From contig JALHMJ010000001.1 in the NCBI GenBank assembly GCA_022844105.1, positions 509,264 through 573,263 of the forward strand: a stretch of DNA of 64,000 nucleotides. The letters are read 5' to 3'. Positions 8,696 to 18,012 of the stretch are shown one piece after another (the stretch's first letter is position 1; every line of letters begins with the position of its first letter). The stretch comes from Hyphomicrobium sp. Lineage in GTDB: Bacteria > Pseudomonadota > Alphaproteobacteria > Rhizobiales > Hyphomicrobiaceae. A program made the translations under genes and the position numbers. Below the pieces are notes generated by a model. That model did no database searches, had not been told where the DNA came from, and saw only the letters and a list, made by a program, of their open reading frames with translations.

Positions 8696-11542
8696 ATGAT
8701 GCGAGCTGTAACGGCATTTCAAGCGGCGGTGCCGCGCGCGCTGATCTTCGCGCTCATCTTGGCTTTTGGCGTTGACGCACCCGTGCGGGCGCAGGCCCTG
8801 TTCGAAAGCGTGGGCGCGGCAGCTCAAGTCGAGCAACAAGCCGCACCCGAATCGGCACCTGGCGTTGCTGTTGGAACTACCCCCGGAGTTTCCGAGCCTA
8901 TTGCGCCGGACAATGGTCCGGCCGTGGCCCCGTCTCCAGAGACGGGTGTCGCACCCGCCGCGCCGGCAAGTGAGCCACAGGCGGCTGCAAATCCTCCGGC
9001 TGCGGCAGCCGGACCGGCGCCCGACAGCGCGGCCGATCAAGCGACGATCGATGAAATACGCCAGCCGGCAGCCTATCTGCGTACGGCCATCGAGGCGCTT
9101 GAAGGCGACGTCGAAGCGTCAAAAACCAACGACGAGGCTCTCGCCCGGCAGCGTGTGGAAATCGAGGCGCTCATCCAAGCTTCGGATCTTTTTCTGGAGA
9201 GTTTACAGCCCCGCTATCGTGATGCCGCCTCACAAATCGGGAAGTTGGGGCCAGCGCCGGCGAAAGACCAGCCGACCGAAGCGCCGGCCATTGCTGCCGA
9301 GCGGCAACGGCTCGGTCAGCTTTCCGCCGAAATCGACGGTTCGATCAAGGCCACGGGGCTCGTTCAATACCGCGCCCGCGAGTTGTTGACGCGCGTGCAG
9401 GACTACAGGACCCGGATTTTCACCAGCCAGCTGTTTCGTCGCAACGCGTCGCCGCTGAGTTTCGACACCTGGTCGAAGGTTGCCGAGGCCATTCCGCCGG
9501 CGATCACGGAATTAAAGTGGACCTTCTGGCGCTGGCGCCGATCCGCTGAGGAAAATGTTCCTGCTGTTCTCGGGCTGCTCGGGGCGGCGCTGGCGGTGTA
9601 TTTCGGCATGGCGCACGTGCGCCGGCGTGTCTTTGCCGCCCGCCTCGATGCCGCGCCCGATGCCGAACCCGACTTTTTCCGGCGGGCCGGTATGGCTGGC
9701 TGGGTCGCGAGCCTTAATGTTCTGCCGGCCGCACTGGCCGTGACGGTTGTGGCCTTCGGTTTCGACAATCTCGGGCTCTGGTTCCTGGATAGTGACCGGA
9801 TCGTCTTCACCGTGCTCCCGGCGGCGCTCGTCTTCATCGCGGTGCGGGCGCTGGCGCGCGCGATCCTACAGCCGCGGCGGCCCAAATGGCGGCTGATCAA
9901 TCTGGCCGACAAGCCGGCCGCTTCACTCGCCAACGCCATGACATGGATCGGGGCGATCTATGCCGTCGATCTGCTGCTGAAGGAAGCAATCCGCATCCTG
10001 GCCATGCCGCTGTCGGTCAGCGTGGCGACGGCCACGCTCTCCAGCGTGGCGCTGGCTGCCCTGCTGTTCAAGATCGTGCGCACGCGCTTCACGCCACAAC
10101 CGCCGCGGGCGAGCGATGATGTTGAACCGTCTGACGCGTTGACAGCCGTGCCGAAGGATGCGCCGCCGTTTGAGCGGGTGGCGTCTGACGTCAACTGGCT
10201 GGAACCGCGCCTCCTCAAAATACCGCTGCTGGGCGTTGCACTTTTCATTCTCGGCACGTCGCTTGCCGGATATGTCGCGTTGGGCCGGTTTGTTTCCGGT
10301 CAGGTCATCGTGACCGGCAGCGTCGTGGTGCTGGTCATTCTTCTGCATCTGGCGATCCGGGCGCTCGTGGGCGAAGAATCGCGCCAGGAGCGCGCGCTAG
10401 GCCGCGTCATGCACGAACGCCTGGGGCTGGACGACACGCAATCGCGAACGCTGACTAAAGTGGCCGCGTTCGCGCTGGACGGTTTACTGGCTTTAGTGGC
10501 GCTGCCGTTCATCCTCGTCACGTGGGGCTTTGCGCTGCCCGATACGTTGGCCGGGTTGAAATCCCTGATTTTCGGTTTTGAAATCGGTCACGTGCGAATT
10601 TCACTGGCGCAGATCGCGACGGCCGTGGCCCTCTTTGCCGGTCTCTTGTTCGTCACCCGTCTCTTGCAGCGTTGGATCAACGGCACATTCCTATCTACGG
10701 CGCGGATCGATGCCGGCGTCGCCACGTCCATCCACAAGTCCATCGGCTACGCAGGCTTTGCGCTGGCGCTGCTCGTGGCTCTCTCATACGCCGGCCTGGA
10801 CATCACGAATATCGCGATCGTTGCTGGCGCGCTTTCGGTGGGGATCGGTTTCGGGCTGCAGTCGATCATCAACAACTTCGTGTCGGGTCTGATCTTGTTG
10901 TTCGAGCGCCCGCTCAAGGTTGGCGACCTGATCGTCGTGGGCGGACAAACCGGCCGCGTGCGCAACATCTCAGTGCGATCGACGGAACTGGAGACCGGGG
11001 AGCGAGCCACGCTCATTATTCCAAACTCAGAACTGATCACAAACTCGTTCCTGAATTGGACGCACCGCAACGCCCTTTCGAGCGTGTCGGTGTCGGTCAA
11101 GGCAAGCTATCGATCCGACCCTGAGCACATCAAGCAGGTTTTGGAAAAAGTTGCTGCGGACTGCCCGCTGCTCCTGCAGCAGCCCAAGCCCGGCGCCAGC
11201 TTCGACAGTTTCGGCAGCAACGGCTTCGAGTTTACTCTATCGGGCAGCGTTTCGGAATTTAACAAGCGTTTCGCGGCCATGTCGGACCTGCGCTTTCGGA
11301 TCGTGAAGGCGTTCCGGGAAGCCGGCATCGAGATGCCGCTGGCGCAGCATGACGTGCACCTTCGCGATCTCGACTTCGTCAAGGCGCTGGTGCAGCGCGT
11401 GCAAGAGGTGCGGCAAGGGGAGAGCAGTCGGGACGGGGCCGCCCCGCGAGCTGCGGCGGCACCAGGCGAACCGACAGTCAAGCCAGACGAAACGCCGGCT
11501 GGCGAACCGGACGCCGAGGTCAGGTTTAAGCGACGGTTTTAA
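8696..11542 (+). CDS. Large MscS-family mechanosensitive channel
   Basis: A 948-residue inner-membrane channel that would open on membrane tension during osmotic downshock. It has an N-terminal signal peptide (about 1-30) and a Pro/Ala-rich linker, then a periplasmic coiled-coil region (about 110-220, DUF3772-like). Many transmembrane helices follow, and the MscS pore and beta domain carry VGIGFGLQSIINNFVSGLIL and FERPLKVGDLI, then a C-terminal cytoplasmic domain with a charged tail. Two adjacent ATGs (8696, 8699) follow AGGACGG; the first is used here. The frame opens at 8534, but that part has no signal peptide in phase. Its stop abuts the stop of the convergent gene at 11543. Confidence 0.9.
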   Translation: MMRAVTAFQAAVPRALIFALILAFGVDAPVRAQALFESVGAAAQVEQQAAPESAPGVAVGTTPGVSEPIAPDNGPAVAPSPETGVAPAAPASEPQAAANPPAAAAGPAPDSAADQATIDEIRQPAAYLRTAIEALEGDVEASKTNDEALARQRVEIEALIQASDLFLESLQPRYRDAASQIGKLGPAPAKDQPTEAPAIAAERQRLGQLSAEIDGSIKATGLVQYRARELLTRVQDYRTRIFTSQLFRRNASPLSFDTWSKVAEAIPPAITELKWTFWRWRRSAEENVPAVLGLLGAALAVYFGMAHVRRRVFAARLDAAPDAEPDFFRRAGMAGWVASLNVLPAALAVTVVAFGFDNLGLWFLDSDRIVFTVLPAALVFIAVRALARAILQPRRPKWRLINLADKPAASLANAMTWIGAIYAVDLLLKEAIRILAMPLSVSVATATLSSVALAALLFKIVRTRFTPQPPRASDDVEPSDALTAVPKDAPPFERVASDVNWLEPRLLKIPLLGVALFILGTSLAGYVALGRFVSGQVIVTGSVVVLVILLHLAIRALVGEESRQERALGRVMHERLGLDDTQSRTLTKVAAFALDGLLALVALPFILVTWGFALPDTLAGLKSLIFGFEIGHVRISLAQIATAVALFAGLLFVTRLLQRWINGTFLSTARIDAGVATSIHKSIGYAGFALALLVALSYAGLDITNIAIVAGALSVGIGFGLQSIINNFVSGLILLFERPLKVGDLIVVGGQTGRVRNISVRSTELETGERATLIIPNSELITNSFLNWTHRNALSSVSVSVKASYRSDPEHIKQVLEKVAADCPLLLQQPKPGASFDSFGSNGFEFTLSGSVSEFNKRFAAMSDLRFRIVKAFREAGIEMPLAQHDVHLRDLDFVKALVQRVQEVRQGESSRDGAAPRAAAAPGEPTVKPDETPAGEPDAEVRFKRRF

Positions 11543-11833
11543 TCAGGGCTTTGGCGGTTGCGCGTCGTCGACATCACCGAAAGCCGTGGGCTCCATTCGC
11601 GCGAGATCAAGGTCGACGATTGCAATTTTGGCGACCTGGTACTGGCCATGAGGACCGAGGCGCTCGGCGGCACTGAGCACGCCCAAGGCCACCGCCGTGT
11701 TGTAGGCCGCCAGTTTGGCTTCGGCGGCTTCCGATCCGGCTCTAGCCAAACCATCGACGGCAACGGCGAACAAAAGCCAGGCCAACGCAGCGCGCGACCA
11801 TTGCTTGCCGCTGAATATGAGGATGGACAACAT
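11543..11833 (-). CDS. Small membrane-anchored hypothetical protein
   Basis: A 96-residue protein with one N-terminal hydrophobic segment (about 14-32, ALAWLLFAVAVDGLA) and a Pro-rich tail. GGAG precedes the ATG by nine bases. It lies downstream of dksA on the same strand, and its stop codon directly abuts that of the convergent channel gene. An overlapping frame shifted by one base (11539-11838) lacks these features. No family is recognised. Confidence 0.5.
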   Translation of the reverse strand: MLSILIFSGKQWSRAALAWLLFAVAVDGLARAGSEAAEAKLAAYNTAVALGVLSAAERLGPHGQYQVAKIAIVDLDLARMEPTAFGDVDDAQPPKP

Positions 11834-11939
11834 CGCAATACACTCCGAGCAGCCGGAAAGAGGCTTGCTAAGAAGTGTGAGGCAGAATGCTTACGCGGCC
11901 GTTAATGGCCGTTTCAAACCAGGACGGGCAGATAGCGGT

Positions 11940-12641
11940 TCAATCCTCGCGATAGACCCGCTCGCGGCGTTCGTGGCGCTCCTGGGCCTCGAGGGAGAGC
12001 GTGGCGATCGGACGGGCATCGAGCCGCTTCAGACCAATCGGCTCGCCAGTTTCCTCGCAGTACCCGTAGGTCCCGTCTTCGATGCGTGAGAGGGCGGCGT
12101 CGATTTTGGAGATCAGCTTGCGCTGGCGGTCGCGTGCACGCAGTTCGAGGGCGCGATCCGTTTCAGATGTCGCCCGGTCGGCCAGATCCGCGTGCTGGAC
12201 GCTATCTTCGTGCAGACCTTCGAGTGTCTCCTTGGTCTGACGGATGATGTCCTCTTTCCAGTTCACGAGCTTCTGGCGGAAATAGAGGCGCTGATATTCG
12301 TTCATGAACGGCTCGTCTTCCGACGGGTGGTAATCCGGCGGCAGGACGATGGCGGACGCTTTCGCGCGGTCAACCAGCTTCTTGTCCGACTGCTTCTGTG
12401 CCGCCTTGGTGACCGAACGCGCCCTGACGGGGGCAATGGAAGCGGGCTTGGCAACCGCGACCTTGGCCGGCGGTGCTTTCACGGTCGCCGGGCGGACGGG
12501 CAACTTTGATGCTGTTTTGGAGGCCGGCTTTGAAGCTGGCGCAGGCCCCTTTAATGAGCGCGCCTTGCTTGCCGCCGTCGATTTGCCCCGGACAGGAGGG
12601 GAAAGTTTGGAAGTTTTTGCCTTGTCGTCGCGTTTGCCCAT
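11940..12641 (-). CDS. dksA: DksA-type RNA polymerase-binding factor, one-cysteine variant
   Basis: Binds in the RNA polymerase secondary channel and, with ppGpp, adjusts rRNA and amino-acid promoters. The 233-residue protein has a Lys/Ala/Pro-rich tail of about 98 residues, then the DksA coiled coil (NEYQRLYFRQKLVNWKEDI to about 185) and the zinc-finger region YGYCEETGEPIGLKRLDARP. Of the four canonical zinc cysteines only C195 remains; the others read Thr198, Ser216 and Ala219. The DksA of several alphaproteobacteria also lacks them and works without zinc. The long basic tail is unusual, since most DksA proteins are about 140-150 residues. GGAGA precedes the ATG. Confidence 0.9.
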   Translation of the reverse strand: MGKRDDKAKTSKLSPPVRGKSTAASKARSLKGPAPASKPASKTASKLPVRPATVKAPPAKVAVAKPASIAPVRARSVTKAAQKQSDKKLVDRAKASAIVLPPDYHPSEDEPFMNEYQRLYFRQKLVNWKEDIIRQTKETLEGLHEDSVQHADLADRATSETDRALELRARDRQRKLISKIDAALSRIEDGTYGYCEETGEPIGLKRLDARPIATLSLEAQERHERRERVYRED

Positions 12642-13207
12642 GGCCGGTCTCCACTTAAGGCACGCTCGCGCAATGAAAACTCAACTGCGGCGTCCGGCAC
12701 GACTCGTGCCTGGGGGGCCAGCGTTCGCGATCCTCTTCTCGCGGCCTGAGGGCGGTGTCAAGGCACGGCGCGATTGTGACGTCAGCCTTTTTATTTTCCT
12801 CGTGAATTCCGGAAGTTGAGACGTGCTCCGCAGTCATCTGGGGAGGCAACGCGATAACTCCAGCGTTAAGGAAATATTATTCTCTATTGTACAATCTAGG
12901 GTTGTTCGCATGCAACCGCTGCGCTGGGCCGGCTTACGGCAGGCGCGTGGAGGCACTGGAGGACCACCGCTCCCACACGGCGCTGTCAGGCCGAGCCTCC
13001 CTTTTCCCAACAGTGGGAAGCTCGCGAGTTGTACAGCACGGCGCCTCCCGAACGCCCTGCCGCAGTCTTGGCGGCACTTGACGCCGCGCGCGTGCCCGAC
13101 CCGCGCGCGGCGTTCAACGCTTTCGAGGCGATCGGTCCCCTTCCCCCGCCTGCCTCGCCGCCGTACGTTGGAATCGCAGAGGCCACAGGGACGCGCGAAC
13201 CCGGATC
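12642..13207. other. 566-base gap between divergent dksA and moxR genes
   Basis: No recognised gene. A weak plus-strand promoter can be read: TTAAGG near 12864 and TACAAT at 12889-12894, 18 bases apart, pointing towards moxR. A TTG-initiated Ala/Pro-rich frame (13029-13211, 60 codons) ends with a TGA that overlaps the moxR ATG by four bases. It could be a leader peptide, but it has no clear SD sequence and no family, so it is not called as a gene. Confidence 0.35.
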
Positions 13208-14053
13208 ATGAAATTCGAAGGCACGAAGAGCTACGTCGCGACGCCAGACCTTAAAGTCGCCGTCAACGCGGCCATAACGCTTGAGCGTCCGCTGCTGATC
13301 AAGGGCGAACCCGGCACCGGAAAGACCGTCCTCGCTCTCGAGGTTGCCCGGGCGCTGGGCACGCCAATCATCGAGTGGCACATCAAATCGACCACCAAGG
13401 CGCAGCAAGGTCTCTACGAATACGACGCCGTTTCGCGGCTGCGCGACAGCCAACTGGGCGACGAGCGGGTCAAGGACATCGGCAATTACATTAAGAAAGG
13501 CAAGCTGTGGGAAGCGTTCATCATGGAGCGCCGGCCGATCCTGCTCATCGACGAAATCGACAAGGCCGACATCGAGTTTCCCAACGACCTGCTGCAGGAA
13601 CTCGATCGCATGGAATTCTTCGTGTACGAAACCGGCGAGACGATCAAGGCGGCGCAGCGACCGATCGTTATCATTACCTCCAATAACGAGAAGGAGCTGC
13701 CGGACGCCTTCCTGCGGCGATGCTTTTTCCACTTCATCAAGTTCCCCGACCCCGAAACGATGCAAAAGATCGTGGACGTTCACTTTCCCAATTTGAAGGG
13801 GCGTCTCGTGTCCGAAGCGCTGCGCATCTTCTACGACATGCGCGATGTGCCGGGACTGAAGAAGAAGCCGTCGACCTCAGAATTGATCGACTGGCTGAAG
13901 CTTCTCCTGGCCGAAGACATCGACCACACGACGTTGAAAGAAACCGACAGTCGCAAGCTGATCCCGCCGCTCGCTGGCGCGCTTTTGAAGAACGAGCAGG
14001 ACGTTCATCTTTTCGAGCGCATCGCCTTCATGAGCCGCCGCAAGGGTGAGTAG
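13208..14053 (+). CDS. MoxR-family AAA+ ATPase
   Basis: A 281-residue MoxR-type AAA+ ATPase, a class that usually acts as a chaperone with a VWA-domain partner in assembling or activating enzymes. Walker A GEPGTGKT is at about 33-40, Walker B LLIDEID at about 112-118, and the sensor motif ITSNNEKELPDAFLRRC follows. Downstream lie a GFA-fold protein (9-base gap) and a KamA-like enzyme. The VWA/CoxE-type partner normally next door is not present in this window. The ATG overlaps the stop of an upstream Ala/Pro-rich frame. Confidence 0.93.
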   Translation: MKFEGTKSYVATPDLKVAVNAAITLERPLLIKGEPGTGKTVLALEVARALGTPIIEWHIKSTTKAQQGLYEYDAVSRLRDSQLGDERVKDIGNYIKKGKLWEAFIMERRPILLIDEIDKADIEFPNDLLQELDRMEFFVYETGETIKAAQRPIVIITSNNEKELPDAFLRRCFFHFIKFPDPETMQKIVDVHFPNLKGRLVSEALRIFYDMRDVPGLKKKPSTSELIDWLKLLLAEDIDHTTLKETDSRKLIPPLAGALLKNEQDVHLFERIAFMSRRKGE

Positions 14054-14062
14054 GAGTTTTGC

Positions 14063-14533
14063 ATGACACACGTGCTTACCGGCGGTTGCCAGTGCGGCGC
14101 CGTTCGATTTCGCGTCGAGGGCGAACTGAAGGATGTATCGGTTTGCCATTGCCGCATGTGTCAGAAGGCGTTCGGCGGCTTTTATGCGCCGCTGGTCAAC
14201 ACCCGAAGCGCCAAATTCAGCTGGACGCGCGGCGGCCCCAAACACTTCGCATCATCCAACTTCGTCAAGCGCGGATTTTGTGAGAACTGCGGCACGCCCC
14301 TTACCTATGAAGCCCCAGACGGCATTGCACTCGCGATCGCAGCTTTCGATCATCCTGAATTGCTCCCGCCTAGCGTCCAATTTGGCATCGAAGGAAAGCT
14401 GCCCTATGTCGACAGCATTCCTTCATTGCCCGGCAAACTGACCGCAGACGACATCATCGCCGCGCCGTTCCTGGACCAGCTCGTCTCCAATCAGCACCCC
14501 GACCACGACACCGATGTGTGGCCGCTGAAGTGA
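14063..14533 (+). CDS. GFA/CENP-V-fold zinc protein
   Basis: A 156-residue protein of the GFA (glutathione-dependent formaldehyde-activating enzyme-like, formerly DUF636) family. The zinc cysteines are in the expected places: C9 and C11 (GGCQCGAVRF), C28, C30 and C33 (CHCRMC), and C73 and C76 (CENCGTPL). The true substrate of most family members is unknown; formaldehyde activation has been questioned. It is nine bases after moxR, and its TGA overlaps a GTG start of the next gene, suggesting one transcript. A second GFA gene lies at 62673-63107. Confidence 0.9.
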   Translation: MTHVLTGGCQCGAVRFRVEGELKDVSVCHCRMCQKAFGGFYAPLVNTRSAKFSWTRGGPKHFASSNFVKRGFCENCGTPLTYEAPDGIALAIAAFDHPELLPPSVQFGIEGKLPYVDSIPSLPGKLTADDIIAAPFLDQLVSNQHPDHDTDVWPLK

Positions 14534-15585
14534 CAGCCGGGGCGAGAACACTGCGCAGCGCAGCCGATCTCATCGCTGCCGGACTTGCCGCGCCGGCGCA
14601 ATCCGCAACGCTACAAGCGGTCGCTCGTCGCTACGCGGTTGCCATCACGCCCGCGATGGCCGCCCTCATCGACCCGGCCGATGCGGGCGACCCGATCGGC
14701 CGACAATTCTTGCCGAGCGCCGCGGAACTCTTTGCCCACGCAGCGGAACTGGCCGACCCGATCGGTGATTACGCAAAAAGCCCCGTTGATGGCGTCGTGC
14801 ACCGCTATCCCGATCGCGTGCTGTTGAAGATCGTCGGCGTCTGTCCGGTTTACTGCCGGTTCTGCTTTCGCCGCGAAATGGTCGGCCCCGATACGGGGCA
14901 CAACCTGAGTGAAGCGGAACTCGACGCGGCGCTCTCCTACATTCGCGACACACCCGCCATCTGGGAGGTCATCCTTACCGGCGGCGATCCGTTCATGCTG
15001 TCGGAACGGCGCGTGCGGGCGTTGATGCAGGCGCTCGATGCGATTGCGCATGTGAAGGTCGTGCGCTGGCATACACGCGTTCCCGTGGTCGCTCCGCAGA
15101 TGGTAACCGAAGCATTCGTCACGGCGCTCACGACGACGCGCAAGACCGTCGTCGTCGGGCTGCACGCCAATCATCCCCGCGAACTCACCGCGGGCGCTCG
15201 TTGTGCGCTCGACCGGCTTGCGCGCGCCGGCATTGCGCTGGTCAGCCAGAGCGTCCTGTTGCGCGGCATCAATGATGATGTCGTTATACTCGAAACGTTG
15301 ATGCGCGGCTTCGTGGAAGCGCGCGTGCTGCCGTACTACCTTCATCACGGCGACCTTGCGCCGGGCACGGCACATTTCCGTATCCCCGTCGCCCGGGGCA
15401 TCGAACTCGTCCGCGAACTGCATCGCCGCGTTTCGGGCCTTGCGCGACCCGATTACGTGCTTGATCTGCCCGGTGGTGCCGGCAAAGTTTCCCTGATATC
15501 GGCAGAAGTTCGGCAAACGGACGAGGGATGCGAGGTTCGTGACGCTTTAGGCCGCGTGCACATTTATCGCGATGTCCTTACGTAG
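14530..15585 (+). CDS. KamA-family radical-SAM aminomutase (EpmB-like)
   Basis: About 351 residues; lysine 2,3-aminomutase family. The radical-SAM cluster motif CPVYCRFC (cysteines near 105, 109 and 112) is followed by ILTGGDPFML and a PLP-binding C-terminal half. The short length and lack of the long KamA N- and C-terminal extensions fit the EpmB type, which makes (R)-beta-lysine for modifying elongation factor P. No epmA or efp gene is nearby in this window. The start is uncertain: GTG at 14530 overlaps the upstream TGA (GTGA) and GTG at 14518 is the other choice; neither has a clear SD sequence. Confidence 0.88.
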   Translation: MTAGARTLRSAADLIAAGLAAPAQSATLQAVARRYAVAITPAMAALIDPADAGDPIGRQFLPSAAELFAHAAELADPIGDYAKSPVDGVVHRYPDRVLLKIVGVCPVYCRFCFRREMVGPDTGHNLSEAELDAALSYIRDTPAIWEVILTGGDPFMLSERRVRALMQALDAIAHVKVVRWHTRVPVVAPQMVTEAFVTALTTTRKTVVVGLHANHPRELTAGARCALDRLARAGIALVSQSVLLRGINDDVVILETLMRGFVEARVLPYYLHHGDLAPGTAHFRIPVARGIELVRELHRRVSGLARPDYVLDLPGGAGKVSLISAEVRQTDEGCEVRDALGRVHIYRDVLT

Positions 15586-15769
15586 GTTTGCTGATTTTCG
15601 ATAGCGCCGGCATACGTATCCATTCGCTGCCTGCCAGGGCGTGATCCAGATTGCCGGATCAACTGATCAATGTCAGACTGACGCACCTTTTGAACGACCG
15701 GTCCGCCTCGACGTGGACCGGCGGCCGTCAATGTGTCGGCCCATAACTGAATCCTGGAGAGGAAGTGCC

Positions 15770-17926
15770 ATGAATGAGCAGCTGAAGTCAGAGACGTTTC
15801 ACGGCGCCTGTCCACACGACTGCCCCGACACTTGCTCGATGGTCTATGAAGTCCGGGACGGCAAGCTGGTCGATGTGCGCGGCAACAAAGACCATCCGAT
15901 GACGCGCGGCACCCTGTGCGTGAAGGTCAAGGATTTCCACGACCATCACGCCAACCCCGACCGCCTGCTGTATCCGCTCCGCCGAAAGGGGCCGAAAGGC
16001 TCCGGCCAGTGGGAGCGGATCACTTGGGACGACGCCATTTCGGAGATCGGCCGCCGCTGGCGCGACATCATCGCGGAGCACGGCAGCCAGGCGATCATGC
16101 CGTACAGCTATCTCGGCAACATGGGCCTCGTCCAGGGCATCAACTCCGGCGATCCGTTTTTCAACCGCCTCGGCACGACGGTGAATGAAAAAACGTTCTG
16201 TGCGTCGGGTTCCTCAACGGCGTGGCTGTTGACGGTCGGTCCCACGGGCGGCGTCGATCCGGAAAGCTTCGTGCATGCCAAGTTCATCGTCATCTGGGCG
16301 TGCAATTCGATCTCGACCAACCTGCATCACTGGCCCTTCGTGCTCGAGGCCCAGAAGCGTGGCGCCAAAGTTGTCGTGATCGACAGCTACAAGTCGCGCA
16401 CCGCGAAGGCCGCCGACTGGCACATTTGCCCCAAGCCCGGCACGGACGGCGCGCTCGCAATGGGGTTCATTCATTCCATCATCGCGCAGGGGCTCGTCGA
16501 TCAGCCGTGGGTCGACAAGCACACCTATGGTTATCCAGAGCTGCAGTATCGGTCGGCCGAATTCTCACCCGATTACGTGGAAAAGATTACCGGCGTGAAG
16601 GCCGACGACATTCGCCGGTTCGCCAAGGAATTCGCGACCGCTCAACCTTCAGTCATTCGTCTCGGGGTCGCACTCGAGCGGCACGCCGGGGGGGGGCAGG
16701 CCATTCGCGCCGTTTGCGCGCTGCCGGCGCTGGTCGGTTCATGGAAGCACGTCGGCGGCGGCCTTCTCCAGATGCCGCTTTGGGATTTTCCCGTCGATTG
16801 GGCGAAGGTCTCGCGCGCCGACTGGATTCGGCCCGGCACGCGGGCCATCAACAACTTGCGGCTTGGTGCGGCGCTGACCGGCGAGATGAAGCTCGACCCG
16901 CCGCTGAAGTCGCTGTTCGTTTTTTGCACCAACCCCGTCAGTCAGGCGCCCGAGACGAACAAGATCGTCAAAGGACTGAAGCGCGAAGATCTCTTCACGG
17001 TCGTCGCCGAGCACTTCATGACCGATACGGCGAAGTACGCTGACATCGTGTTGCCGAACGCGATGGCCGGCGAAGCGGAAGACATGATGTGGTCTTGGGG
17101 GCACTTCTATTTCACGTATAATCAGAAGGCCGTCGAACCGCCGGGCGAAGCGCGTCCGACCAGTGACATGTGGCGCCTGTTGGCCAAGGAAATGGGCTTT
17201 GATGATCCCGTTTTCCAGATGACCGACAGCGAACTGGCCACCCACTACATCAACTGGGACGACCCCAAGATGGCCGGCATCGACATGGAGTACTTCAAAA
17301 CGCACGGGTACTTCAAAATCGACGTCGGCTCGGCCGATACGCGCACGCCGCACAGCGAGGGCAAGTTTCCGACGCCATCGGGCAAAGTCGAGTTTCTGCT
17401 CCATGATGCGAAGAACTTCGTCGCTGGTCCGTTCCGCGCCATGTACGAGGGCGATCAAGACGGCTCACCCGTCGATCCGCTGCCGGGCTACATCGCCAAC
17501 CGCGAAGCGCCCGAAACAAACCCGGAGCGCGCCAAGCTCTATTCGCTGAACATCATCTCGCCAAAGAGCCACGCATTCATGAACTCGTGCTACGCCAACG
17601 AGGAGCACAAGATCAAAGCGCAGGGTGAGCAGTTCGTTCTGATCTCGCCGGCGGATGCGCTGAAGCGCAACATCCAGGACGGCGATCCGGTGCGGGTCTA
17701 CAACGACCGTGGCGACTTTACCGGCCTGGCCCGGGTGACGGACGACGTCAACCCCGGAATCGTGGTGGCGACGCTGGGCTATTGGCGATCCCTCAATCGC
17801 ACCGACGGGTCGGTCAATTCGATTTCCTCCGATGCTCATTGCGGCCTTGGCCGCGCGCCGACCTTTTCCGACAATCTCGTCGAGGTCAGCCGCGTCAACC
17901 AGCCAGCCATGGCAGCGGCGGAGTAG
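15770..17926 (+). CDS. Cytoplasmic molybdopterin (bis-MGD) oxidoreductase
   Basis: A 718-residue member of the DMSO reductase superfamily. Four cysteines near 14, 18, 22 and 50 (GACPHDCPDTCSM, GTLC) bind an N-terminal [4Fe-4S] cluster. Molybdopterin-binding domains follow, with the segment EKTFCASGSSTAW where the metal ligand is expected, and a C-terminal molydopterin-dinucleotide binding domain (LISPADALKRNIQDGDPVRV). There is no Tat signal, so it should be cytoplasmic. GGAGAGGAAG precedes the ATG at 15770; the frame opens at 15641 without family support. A run of nine G at 16688-16696 lies in the coding sequence. No partner subunit is adjacent and the substrate is unknown. Confidence 0.92.
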   Translation: MNEQLKSETFHGACPHDCPDTCSMVYEVRDGKLVDVRGNKDHPMTRGTLCVKVKDFHDHHANPDRLLYPLRRKGPKGSGQWERITWDDAISEIGRRWRDIIAEHGSQAIMPYSYLGNMGLVQGINSGDPFFNRLGTTVNEKTFCASGSSTAWLLTVGPTGGVDPESFVHAKFIVIWACNSISTNLHHWPFVLEAQKRGAKVVVIDSYKSRTAKAADWHICPKPGTDGALAMGFIHSIIAQGLVDQPWVDKHTYGYPELQYRSAEFSPDYVEKITGVKADDIRRFAKEFATAQPSVIRLGVALERHAGGGQAIRAVCALPALVGSWKHVGGGLLQMPLWDFPVDWAKVSRADWIRPGTRAINNLRLGAALTGEMKLDPPLKSLFVFCTNPVSQAPETNKIVKGLKREDLFTVVAEHFMTDTAKYADIVLPNAMAGEAEDMMWSWGHFYFTYNQKAVEPPGEARPTSDMWRLLAKEMGFDDPVFQMTDSELATHYINWDDPKMAGIDMEYFKTHGYFKIDVGSADTRTPHSEGKFPTPSGKVEFLLHDAKNFVAGPFRAMYEGDQDGSPVDPLPGYIANREAPETNPERAKLYSLNIISPKSHAFMNSCYANEEHKIKAQGEQFVLISPADALKRNIQDGDPVRVYNDRGDFTGLARVTDDVNPGIVVATLGYWRSLNRTDGSVNSISSDAHCGLGRAPTFSDNLVEVSRVNQPAMAAAE

Positions 17927-17957
17927 ACATCGCGACGTTGCAAAGACGGATTATACG

Positions 17958-17978
17958 GGGCCGGCCATGTGCCGGCCC
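17958..17978 (+). terminator. Hairpin after the molybdopterin oxidoreductase gene
   Basis: GGGCCGGC-CATGT-GCCGGCCC, a perfect 8-bp GC stem 31 bases after the stop codon, followed by TTGTCGTGT instead of a full T tract. It is probably a weak terminator or a 3'-end stabiliser. Confidence 0.45.
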
Positions 17979-18012
17979 TTGTCGTGTCAGTCGCCAAAAA
18001 AGCAGGTGCAGA

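Noticed and set aside
12900-13211. Ala/Pro-rich frame running into the moxR start as a gene
   Set aside because: Only a TTG or CTG could start it, there is no SD sequence or family, and a 4-base overlap alone is weak evidence.
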